Positions 7,203-12,692 of a DNA stretch of 12,692 nucleotides are shown here, piece after piece. The translations under genes and the position numbers were made by a program. The notes under the pieces are model-generated. The model was not told the DNA's origin. It worked only from the letters and a program-made list of their open reading frames with translations, and did no database searches. Source of the DNA: Akkermansiaceae bacterium (GTDB taxonomy: Bacteria > Verrucomicrobiota > Verrucomicrobiia > Verrucomicrobiales > Akkermansiaceae). How positions within the stretch are numbered: position 1 is the first letter of the stretch; every line of letters begins with the position of its first letter. Location: NCBI GenBank assembly GCA_014379305.1, contig JACMMB010000318.1, forward strand, positions 1-12,692, written 5' to 3'.

Positions 7203-7210
7203 AAGTGTGA

Positions 7211-8104
7211 ATGAAGGCATTGAAGGAGAAAATCGCCTTGCCGCGCGGTGAATCGTTTCGGGTGATCCAATGGAAAAATAATTTGCGCGAGGTTGAGAGC
7301 GTGGGAGCCGATGGGAAAGTGGATCTGGTGACCGGCGAGGGGACTCACTGGCACTACCATTCCGAGATGGAGCTGACCTTGTTTCTGGCAGGAGGCGGAA
7401 CGCGGTTTGTTGGAGATCACATCGGGGCTTTCGGTGCGGGCGATCTGGTATTGCTAGGCGAAGGGTTGCCGCATTACTGGAACGCGGAGGGGGAAAGCGC
7501 GGGAATTTCACTGCAATGGAATTTCCCAAGAGGACATTCGTTTTGGAATTTTCCAGAAAGCCAGCTGTTGAATGAGGTGTTCAGGCGCGCTGGCAGGGGA
7601 ATTCTGGTGACAGGAAAGACTGAGAAAAACCTGGCATCGAGGATGGGGGAAATTGTGAACGGGTCAGGAATCGGGAGGTTGGGAATGTTGTTGGGTTTGT
7701 TTGGAGCGCTGGCTGAAATGCCAACGAGGACTATGAAGCAGCTGTCGGTAAAGCCGTTTTCGCTTGAGGTCGGTTCTTCGTATCAAAGGGCGATCGGGGA
7801 GGCGATGCGCTATCTGGTTGCGAACTTCCGGGAGGAATTGCGATTGGAGGAATTGCTGAAAATCACGGCGATGAGCAGACCGACTTTTTCGCGGCAGTTC
7901 AGGAATCACACGGGGAGGAGTTTCAGCGAATTTTTGTTAAAACTCCGTTTGGAGGCGGCGTGTAGGGAGTTGCTGGAGACGAAGAAGACCGTGCTGGAAA
8001 TTTCCTATGCGAGCGGGTTCGGGCAGATTTCGTTTTTCAACCGGAGCTTTAGAAAATCGATGGGGTGCAGTCCGAGCGAATTCAGACTGAGGCCAGCGGG
8101 TTAG
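7211..8104 (+). CDS. AraC-family transcriptional regulator with cupin sensor domain
   Basis: DNA-binding regulator of 297 residues. The N-terminal half has a cupin-type ligand domain (about 40-105) with THWHYHSEMEL, GDLVLLGEG and the PHYW end of the barrel. The C-terminal part (about 195-295) holds the two helix-turn-helix motifs of the AraC/XylS family: LRLEELLKITAMSRPTFSRQF, then VLEISYASGFGQISFFNRSF and the closing SPSEFR. It is transcribed away from the sugar operon and shares its 115-bp control region, the usual setting for a local sugar-responsive activator. The ligand is probably the operon's sugar or an early intermediate; this is inference. The start is fixed by a strong Shine-Dalgarno and an upstream stop. 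It converges on the L,D-transpeptidase gene with 12 bp between stops. Confidence 0.92.
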   Translation: MKALKEKIALPRGESFRVIQWKNNLREVESVGADGKVDLVTGEGTHWHYHSEMELTLFLAGGGTRFVGDHIGAFGAGDLVLLGEGLPHYWNAEGESAGISLQWNFPRGHSFWNFPESQLLNEVFRRAGRGILVTGKTEKNLASRMGEIVNGSGIGRLGMLLGLFGALAEMPTRTMKQLSVKPFSLEVGSSYQRAIGEAMRYLVANFREELRLEELLKITAMSRPTFSRQFRNHTGRSFSEFLLKLRLEAACRELLETKKTVLEISYASGFGQISFFNRSFRKSMGCSPSEFRLRPAG

Positions 8105-8116
8105 AATGCGGTGAGG

Positions 8117-8734
8117 CTACTCGACGATCACCGGCGTGCCGACTTTGACATTTTCAAAGAATTTCGTGGACATGTGGTGTGGCATGCGGACGCAGCCGTG
8201 GGAGGCCGCGTAGCCAGGGAGGTAACCGGTGTGCATGCCGATGCCGCCGTTGAAACGCATGAAGTTCGGCATCGGGGCGGCGTAGAAAATGCCGCCAGGC
8301 GGGACCTTGTCCGTGCGGATGTCTGCGTTCTCGTTGATCATTTGGCCGCTTGCCAGGTCCTTGATCACACCGTAGGCGGAGGATTTATGATCAACGTCTT
8401 TTTCCGTAATCCGGTAGGTTCCATTGGGAGTGCCGGTGTCCTCTTTGCCTGATGAGATGGGAGTAAGACCTACGAGAGTGCTGCCTTTGTAAAAATAGGC
8501 TTTTTGCAGGCGGCGATTGATTTTGATGAGGGGCGGGCCGGCAATGCCATCGCCGTCCCAGTAGGATTCGTGATCGGGAATCGCCGGCATCGGATGGGTG
8601 GGGCCGGAGGTCTGGCGCTGCACGGGTCCGCCAATGCCTGCAAGGTAGTCGGAGCCCGGGGCGGCGGATTGGAAGCAGGAGCCGAGGAGAAGGAAGCCGG
8701 GGAGGGCGATAGTTAGGAGGCGGTGGTATTTCAT
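8117..8734 (-). CDS. L,D-transpeptidase (YkuD family), predicted lipoprotein
   Basis: Cell-wall enzyme of 205 residues that forms 3-3 peptidoglycan crosslinks or anchors a protein to peptidoglycan. The N-terminus is a lipoprotein signal (hydrophobic stretch, then LLLGSC with lipidated C20), so it should sit on the outer or inner membrane facing the periplasm. The YkuD domain spans about 68-205: LIKINRRLQKAYFY at the start, TGTPNGTYRI (100-109), and the catalytic block IGMHTGYLPGYAASHGCVRMP with H168, H179 and nucleophile C181, all present. A Pro-rich linker (about 35-55) joins the two parts. No Shine-Dalgarno is seen before the ATG. It converges on the AraC gene and diverges from the CorA-like gene, and is probably a single-gene unit. 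Crosslinking versus protein attachment cannot be told apart. Confidence 0.92.
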   Translation of the reverse strand: MKYHRLLTIALPGFLLLGSCFQSAAPGSDYLAGIGGPVQRQTSGPTHPMPAIPDHESYWDGDGIAGPPLIKINRRLQKAYFYKGSTLVGLTPISSGKEDTGTPNGTYRITEKDVDHKSSAYGVIKDLASGQMINENADIRTDKVPPGGIFYAAPMPNFMRFNGGIGMHTGYLPGYAASHGCVRMPHHMSTKFFENVKVGTPVIVE

Positions 8735-8799
8735 AAATGCGAAAGGATACTGAACTACTTTCTTGGAGAAACAAGGCGTAAGATGGATGTTAGAGAGCC

Positions 8800-8828
8800 T
8801 TGCGGTGCCGGTAGGTCTTGGGTATAAG
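8800..8828 (+). promoter_or_regulatory. Candidate sigma-70-type promoter for the CorA-like gene
   Basis: TTGCGG (8800-8805), a 17-nt spacer and TATAAG (8823-8828) resemble -35 and -10 boxes at ideal spacing. Transcription would then begin close to 8835, exactly at the preferred ATG, which predicts a leaderless message. The match is read from the sequence; activity is inferred. Confidence 0.45.
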
Positions 8829-8834
8829 CGGTCG

Positions 8835-9572
8835 ATGGTCGATGAGAAACTGAAACTGCCGCGCCATTTCGAGATGGAGAAGGAGTTGCGCGATCAACTC
8901 AGCGAGCGGTCGGGACATCAACGCTGTGTGGTGGGTCATGACGAGCTTTTATTGATATTGCACGAGGTGCCTGAGGCGGGGGTGCCGGAGCGGAAGGCGG
9001 TGTTTTTCTGGAGAAGGAATGACGGGCGCTGGATCCAACCGGGTGGTCCGGGACTGGATGAGGTGGGGGATTTGCTGGAGAGGTATGCCAAGGCGCTTGA
9101 TGAGAAACAGGAGATTCTGGAGGAAACTAAATCGGCGGAGCAGATTTTCGTGATACTCAGGCATGCGGGACCGCTTGCGCGAAGCACCAGGAACATGGTG
9201 CAGGCGATGGAGCAGGCGTTGATTCAGGAGCCAGATGACCGGGAGGTCAGGTCGCATCGGGACCGGGCGCGGGAATTGGAACGGGCGGCGGAGCTGCTGC
9301 AAAATGATGCGCGGGAGACCTTGATTTATTGGCAGGCCGAGTCTGCGGAAAAGCATGCGCGGGCCTCGGATCGGCTTGGTAATATTCTCTTCAGGTTGAA
9401 TTTGATTACCGGCTTTTGTCTGCCCCTGGTGGCGATGGGCGGCTTGTTCGGGATGAATGTGGATCTGCCGGTGTTTACCCGGGGGATGTTCTGGTGGGTG
9501 TTTTTCGGGGGACTTATGATCGGCGGGTTGTTGTTATGGTTTGTTTCAAAGGAGAACGGCAAACATCGTTAG
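8835..9572 (+). CDS. Short CorA-like divalent metal ion transporter
   Basis: Inner-membrane protein of the CorA metal ion transporter superfamily (CorA/ZntB type; Mg2+ or another divalent ion), 245 residues from the ATG at 8835. The cytosolic N-terminal part is highly charged and, from about 85 to 180, long alpha-helical. It ends in two membrane segments: ITGFCLPLVAMGGLF, directly followed by the GMN selectivity motif (206-208, FGMNVDLP), and a second helix FWWVFFGGLMIGGLLLWF with a short charged tail. The pentameric family is usually above 300 residues, so the cytosolic domain is reduced. In-frame TTG at 8763 and ATG at 8787 would lengthen it by 24 or 16 residues without family resemblance. 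No Shine-Dalgarno is visible. It ends 2 bp from the stop of convergent manA. Confidence 0.82.
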   Translation: MVDEKLKLPRHFEMEKELRDQLSERSGHQRCVVGHDELLLILHEVPEAGVPERKAVFFWRRNDGRWIQPGGPGLDEVGDLLERYAKALDEKQEILEETKSAEQIFVILRHAGPLARSTRNMVQAMEQALIQEPDDREVRSHRDRARELERAAELLQNDARETLIYWQAESAEKHARASDRLGNILFRLNLITGFCLPLVAMGGLFGMNVDLPVFTRGMFWWVFFGGLMIGGLLLWFVSKENGKHR

Positions 9573-9574
9573 GT

Positions 9575-10501
9575 TCAGGAGGGAATGGTGATTTGCAGCA
9601 GAGAAGTATGCTCGGTGGCTTTTAGCGGAGCAGCGGATTTTGGAAGGAGGAGGGTTTGGCCGGTGAAGCGGATGTTTTCCAACGAGCCGGAGACGATTGT
9701 AATCAGGGAGAAGCGGTCGGATAATGGGTTGGTGATGATTTGACCGGGACTGAGGTGGTGCAGGGTGGTTTTAAAATGGGGGCAGGCGGCGAGGATGTTG
9801 CCGGTGGGGGTGTCCATTTCGGGTTCGGTGTCGGCAAAGTCGATACAGGCCAGGGATTGGGCAACATGGAGCTGGCGCGGGTTTCCCGCTGAGTCGGTGC
9901 GGTTCCAATCGAAGACCCGGTAGGTGGTATCGGAGTTTTGTTGGATTTCGTGAATCAGGAAGCCCGCACCGATGGCGTGGAGGCGGCCGGAGGGAATGAA
10001 AATGGATTGGCCTTGCTTCGGAACAATTGCATGGACGGAGTCGGCGACTGTGCCGTTTTTGATGGCGGATTCGAAAGACTGGCGGGTGACGCCTTTTTTG
10101 AGACCGACGTAGAGTTTGGAATCCGGTTTGGTATCGGCGATGAACCACATTTCGGTTTTGGGCTCGCCTCTAAAGGATTCGGCGATTCCGGCAGGGGGAT
10201 GGACTTGGATGGAAAGATCGTCGGCGGAATCAAGAATTTTGATCAGGAGGGGAAAGCGCGGGGATTCCGGCAAATGGTCACCGAAGATTTCCGAACGGTG
10301 GTTCCGCCACAGATCATGCAGGGATTTCCCTGAAAATCCGCCGGAATCGACGATGGATTGGGCGTCCTCGCGATCGACAATTTCCCATGCCTCGCCGTAT
10401 GGAAGATCCGGTTCAGGGAGGGTGCGGGCGTAGAAGGTTTCGAGCTGGCGGCCGCCCCAGATGCGCTCCATGTAGATGGGTTTGAAAGTGATCGCTTGCA
10501 T
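9575..10501 (-). CDS. manA: Mannose-6-phosphate isomerase, class I
   Basis: Zinc enzyme interconverting mannose 6-phosphate and fructose 6-phosphate, linking mannose use and GDP-mannose supply to glycolysis. With 308 residues from the ATG at 10501 it matches the short bacterial (Bacillus/Thermotoga-type) class. Visible parts are RIWGG (13-17), the zinc motif IQVHP (Q99, H101), KTEMWF (E118), IPSGRLHAIG (H175), and the QQNSDTTYRVFDWNR block (187-201) with catalytic Arg 195, all conserved. A longer reading frame upstream to 10597 exists but adds no family sequence. No Shine-Dalgarno is visible. It faces the DCC-family gene across a 98-bp divergent gap and converges on the CorA-like gene with 2 bp between stops. 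It has no direct link to the sugar operon. Confidence 0.93.
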   Translation of the reverse strand: MQAITFKPIYMERIWGGRQLETFYARTLPEPDLPYGEAWEIVDREDAQSIVDSGGFSGKSLHDLWRNHRSEIFGDHLPESPRFPLLIKILDSADDLSIQVHPPAGIAESFRGEPKTEMWFIADTKPDSKLYVGLKKGVTRQSFESAIKNGTVADSVHAIVPKQGQSIFIPSGRLHAIGAGFLIHEIQQNSDTTYRVFDWNRTDSAGNPRQLHVAQSLACIDFADTEPEMDTPTGNILAACPHFKTTLHHLSPGQIITNPLSDRFSLITIVSGSLENIRFTGQTLLLPKSAAPLKATEHTSLLQITIPS

Positions 10502-10599
10502 TGCACCTGAGTAACGAGTGTTTGGATTTTGGGCAAGCCCGGGTGATTGAGGGAAGAGTGGTTGTTGCGGGGCCGCGTGAAGCGGATAGATTTCCAAGC

Positions 10600-11001
10600 A
10601 TGAGATGGGTGTTGTTTTTTGATGGTGAGTGCGGATTTTGTAATCAATCGGTAAGACAGGTGCATCGCTTTGATCGCAGGGGAGAGGTTGATTTCGCGCC
10701 TTTGCAGGGCGAATTGGGAAAGAGTCTGGGCTTGGAAAAATACGCGGTGAAGGGCGGCGGGACGATGGTGCTGATGCGGGAGGGGGATGGGGCGATGTTT
10801 TATAAAAGCGATGCCTGGGTTAAGCTGGGCATGGCGATGGGAGGGATGTGGAAGATTCTGGCGATGATGCTTGCGGTGGTGCCGGTGGGCTTGAGAGATT
10901 GGGCATATGATGGTGTGGCCAGGAATCGGTATCGGCTGGCGGGCGTGGTGGGAACCTGCGGGTTGCCGGATCAGGCTTTGAGAAATAAAATGCGGGCTTA
11001 G
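10600..11001 (+). CDS. DCC-family thiol-disulfide oxidoreductase-like protein (DUF393)
   Basis: Small protein of 133 residues of the DCC (DUF393) family, named after its Asp-Cys-Cys motif. The motif is FFDGECGFCNQSV with D8, C11 and C14, in a thioredoxin-like first strand and loop. The C-terminal block AYDGVARNRYRLAGV is also typical. A hydrophobic stretch (MWKILAMMLAVVPVGL) probably packs on or in the membrane. Family members are presumed thiol-disulfide active, but no reaction is established. The ATG at 10600 is chosen because the longer frame from 10501 is not family-like. It is followed after 5 bp by the DnaJ-type gene, so the two are probably co-transcribed. Confidence 0.88.
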   Translation: MRWVLFFDGECGFCNQSVRQVHRFDRRGEVDFAPLQGELGKSLGLEKYAVKGGGTMVLMREGDGAMFYKSDAWVKLGMAMGGMWKILAMMLAVVPVGLRDWAYDGVARNRYRLAGVVGTCGLPDQALRNKMRA

Positions 11002-11006
11002 ATGAT

Positions 11007-11969
11007 ATGGCGGTGGAATTTCGGAATTATTATGAGGTTCTGGGCGTCGGGCGCGAGGCGACGGGCCCGGAGGTGAAGAAGGCTTTCAGGAAACTGGCTA
11101 GAAAACATCATCCTGATGTGGCGGCGGATAAATCCACCGCGGAGGAGAAGTTCAAGGAGATCAACGAGGCTTACGAAGTATTGAGCGATCCGGAGAAGCG
11201 GAAAAAGTATGACCTGTTAGGGGCAAATTGGAATCAGCAGGGAGGACCCCCGCCGGGTGGGGGGAGTGGGGCTTGGTCGGGCGGCGGAGGGCGGATGCCC
11301 GAGGGATTTGAGTTCGAATTCGGCGGCACGGGCTTCAGCGATTTCTTCGAGCAATATTTTTCCGGCGGAGGAGCGCGGCGGGCTGCCGGCGGTTTTTCCG
11401 GTCAAAGCGGGGCCAGACGGGGGCAGGATATCGAGGGGGATTTGATGGTGAGCCTTGAAGAGGCGTTTGTGGGTTCGATGCGAACGATTTCCTTGAGAAA
11501 ATCGGATCCGCAGACCGGCAGGGGTTCCACGGATGAGGTTCAGGTGCGGATTCCTGCGGGAATTGGCGAGGGCCAGCGCCTGCGGGTTCCCGGGCATGGC
11601 GCGCAGGGTTCGCATGGCGCGGAGGATGGAGATCTTTATCTGCGGGTGAGATTGGCGGCACATCCGGATTTCAGGGTGAAGGGGCATGATCTTTATCGCG
11701 ATCTGGTGTTGGCGCCGTGGGAGGCGGTGCTGGGGACTACCATCGCCGTTCAAGTGCCGGGTGGCAAAAACGTGCAGGTGAAAATACCGGCGGGAACCAG
11801 CTCGGAGGATCAGCTGAGGTTGCGGGGATACGGCTTGCCGAAGCGGGGTGCGCCGGGCGATCTCTATGTGGAAATTTCCATCGGATCTCCGGCAGCGGTG
11901 GCTGAAGAGGAACGGCGGTTGTGGGAAAAACTCCGCGACGTTTCAAAATTCAAACCAAGGGAAGAATGA
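11007..11969 (+). CDS. cbpA: CbpA-type DnaJ co-chaperone (no zinc finger)
   Basis: Hsp40 co-chaperone that stimulates DnaK ATPase and delivers substrates, 320 residues, cytosolic or nucleoid-associated. Order of parts: J domain (about 6-70) with the HPD motif at 35-37 in ARKHHPDVA; a Gly-rich and Phe-containing linker (about 78-135); then two beta-sandwich substrate-binding domains with DIEGDLMVSLEEA, PAGIGEGQRLRVPGHG and DLYRDLVLAPWEAVLG. The four CXXCXGXG zinc repeats of true DnaJ are absent, placing it in the CbpA/type II group. Its stop overlaps the start of the next gene, a CbpM-like modulator, by 4 nt; that pairing is the hallmark of cbpA-cbpM operons. It starts 5 bp after the DCC gene. 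No Shine-Dalgarno is clear, suggesting translational coupling. Confidence 0.93.
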   Translation: MAVEFRNYYEVLGVGREATGPEVKKAFRKLARKHHPDVAADKSTAEEKFKEINEAYEVLSDPEKRKKYDLLGANWNQQGGPPPGGGSGAWSGGGGRMPEGFEFEFGGTGFSDFFEQYFSGGGARRAAGGFSGQSGARRGQDIEGDLMVSLEEAFVGSMRTISLRKSDPQTGRGSTDEVQVRIPAGIGEGQRLRVPGHGAQGSHGAEDGDLYLRVRLAAHPDFRVKGHDLYRDLVLAPWEAVLGTTIAVQVPGGKNVQVKIPAGTSSEDQLRLRGYGLPKRGAPGDLYVEISIGSPAAVAEEERRLWEKLRDVSKFKPREE

Positions 11970-12259
11970 TGAGAACACTGGAGCCCGATCCCCATGAAAT
12001 CCATCCGCTCGGAGTCGTCATCCGGATGACTGGTTCATCGCGGAGGAAAATCATCTTTTACTGCCGGAAAGGAGTGATCGCACCCGTACGGCAGGAAGGT
12101 GAAGAGGAATGGCATTTTGACGGGGAATCGGTCATGCGGCTGCGGCATATCGAAATGTTGAGGCAGAATCATGGGATGAACTGGGCGGCGATCCATACCA
12201 TTATCGGGTTGTTGGATGAGGTCGAGAGTTTGAGGACGGAGTTGAGATTCCGGCGATGA
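11966..12259 (+). CDS. cbpM: CbpM-like chaperone modulator
   Basis: Protein of 97 residues resembling the CbpM / MerR-HTH-like modulators, which bind the J domain of CbpA and block its action on DnaK. Seen in the sequence are a short beta-rich N-terminus, the region FYCRKGVIAPVRQEGEEEWHF typical of the winged-helix start, VMRLRHIEMLRQNHGMNWAAIHTIIGLL as the helical part, and a charged C-terminal helix. Assignment rests on this pattern and mainly on its place right after cbpA, with a 4-nt ATGA overlap (11966-11969). A second ATG at 11969 could also serve. AAGGGAAG just upstream gives a fair ribosome site. A frame extending to 11921 lies inside cbpA and was not used. Confidence 0.82.
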   Translation: MMRTLEPDPHEIHPLGVVIRMTGSSRRKIIFYCRKGVIAPVRQEGEEEWHFDGESVMRLRHIEMLRQNHGMNWAAIHTIIGLLDEVESLRTELRFRR

Positions 12260-12308
12260 GTTTTGGTTTAGTAAACTAATCGCTCGCGCAAACCCTGATT
12301 GCGTTTAC

Positions 12309-12322
12309 TGTTCGCGAGAACA
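12309..12322. promoter_or_regulatory. LexA-type SOS box (verrucomicrobial consensus)
   Basis: TGTTC-GCGA-GAACA is a perfect match to TGTTC-N4-GAACA, the LexA site described for Verrucomicrobia. It lies 1 nt before the ATG of the radical SAM repair gene. With ten fixed bases, about 0.012 chance hits are expected in a window of this size with even base use. Binding would block transcription until DNA damage. Confidence 0.75.
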
Positions 12323-12323
12323 A

Positions 12324-12692
12324 ATGGATCTGGAAACCAAGCTTACGATTTTGGCGGATGCGGCGAAGTATGATGCTTCCTGCGCGAGTTCCGGAGCACA
12401 GAAAACCAACTCGCGCGACGGCAAGGGTGTGGGGTCGACGGGAGGGGCAGGGATATGCCACAGCTATGCGCCTGACGGCCGGTGTATTTCGCTACTCAAG
12501 CTGTTGCTGACGAATTCCTGCATCTACGATTGCCACTACTGTATCAACCGCAGATCAAGCAACGTCAGGCGCGCGGTTTTCACAGCGGACGAGGTGGTGA
12601 AGCTCACGCTGGACTTCTACAAACGAAATTATATCGAGGGACTGTTCCTCAGTTCGGGAATTATCCGCAACGCGGATCATACCATGGAGCAG
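12324..12692 (+). CDS. Putative DNA modification/repair radical SAM protein (3' end outside window)
   Basis: First 123 residues of a radical S-adenosylmethionine enzyme of the family named putative DNA modification/repair radical SAM protein (TIGR03916), usually paired with a TIGR03915 putative DNA-repair protein that would lie beyond the window. The N-terminus shows ILADAAKYDASC (9-20), AGICHSYAPDGRCISLLK (42-59), then the radical SAM cluster motif CxxxCxxC at C66, C70 and C73 in TNSCIYDCHYC, and NYIEGLFLSSGI (102-113). The cluster ligates a 4Fe-4S centre that cleaves SAM. The DNA substrate and lesion are unknown. The ATG at 12324 is immediately preceded by a perfect LexA-type box, which fits a DNA-damage role. 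No Shine-Dalgarno is seen. The 64-bp gap to cbpM and its own operator suggest an independent transcript. Confidence 0.9.
   Translation, partial: MDLETKLTILADAAKYDASCASSGAQKTNSRDGKGVGSTGGAGICHSYAPDGRCISLLKLLLTNSCIYDCHYCINRRSSNVRRAVFTADEVVKLTLDFYKRNYIEGLFLSSGIIRNADHTMEQ

Larger units (their letters stand above)
7096..7210. promoter_or_regulatory. Divergent control region of the sugar operon and the AraC gene
   Basis: This 115-bp A+T-richer gap separates the minus-strand isomerase gene from the plus-strand AraC-type gene, so it must hold the operon promoter and probably the regulator promoter. It contains a perfect 12-bp palindrome (7172-7183), a weaker inverted repeat GAAGC-N10-GCTTC (7108-7127), and CAATTT repeated at 7137-7142 and 7178-7183, 41 bp or about four helical turns apart. 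I could not pick -35/-10 boxes with confidence on either strand. Confidence 0.6.

Noticed and set aside
10531..10540. GGGC-AA-GCCC inverted repeat in the manA/DCC divergent gap
   Set aside because: Four-base arms in G+C-rich DNA are expected by chance; no support as an operator.
12266..12276. Small palindrome GTTTAGTAAAC between cbpM and the radical SAM gene
   Set aside because: Five-base arms with no U-run and no known motif; too short to call a terminator or operator beside the much stronger LexA-type box.

Overview
The window holds fifteen protein-coding genes packed into 12.7 kb with no gap longer than about 115 bases. I see no rRNA, tRNA, CRISPR array, insertion sequence or prophage. 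The best guess for the source is a free-living or host-associated member of the Verrucomicrobiota. The main support is a perfect 14-bp copy of the verrucomicrobial LexA site (TGTTC-N4-GAACA) in front of a predicted DNA-repair gene. Weaker support comes from the Gfo/Idh, xylose-isomerase-like, DhnA-type aldolase and PfkB gene set and from the scarcity of Shine-Dalgarno sequences. Placement below phylum level is not possible from what I can see.

Layout. (1) 2-322: cutA on the plus strand, cut by the window edge. (2) 7095 down to 323: six minus-strand genes in one likely operon, in order of transcription a xylose-isomerase-like TIM-barrel protein, a DhnA/FbaB-type class I aldolase, glcD, glcF, a Gfo/Idh/MocA dehydrogenase and a PfkB-family sugar kinase. 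A divergent AraC-type regulator (7211-8104) shares the 115-bp control region, which holds a 12-bp perfect palindrome. (3) 8117-8734: a lipoprotein L,D-transpeptidase on the minus strand. (4) 8835-9572: a short CorA-like metal transporter on the plus strand. (5) 9575-10501: mannose-6-phosphate isomerase on the minus strand. (6) 10600-12259: a plus-strand operon of a DCC-family thiol protein, a CbpA-type DnaJ co-chaperone and its CbpM-like modulator. (7) 12324 to the end: the 5' part of a putative DNA modification/repair radical SAM protein directly behind the LexA-type box.

How the genes fit together. The operon reads as a sugar route: isomerase (aldose to ketose), kinase (ketose to ketose phosphate), aldolase (to a triose phosphate plus a short aldehyde), then GlcD/GlcF to oxidise the 2-hydroxy acid made from that aldehyde (glycolate or lactate) to a 2-oxo acid. 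The dehydrogenase acts on the sugar or an intermediate. The sugar is not identified. The isomerase keeps nearly all of the xylose isomerase active site but has His in place of one metal-binding Asp, so its substrate may not be xylose. No aldehyde dehydrogenase, transporter or glcE is present in the window.

The most interesting points are the SOS-type operator on the radical SAM gene, the uncharacterised catabolic operon with its altered isomerase, an intercistronic hairpin inside that operon, and three convergent gene pairs with almost no space for terminators.
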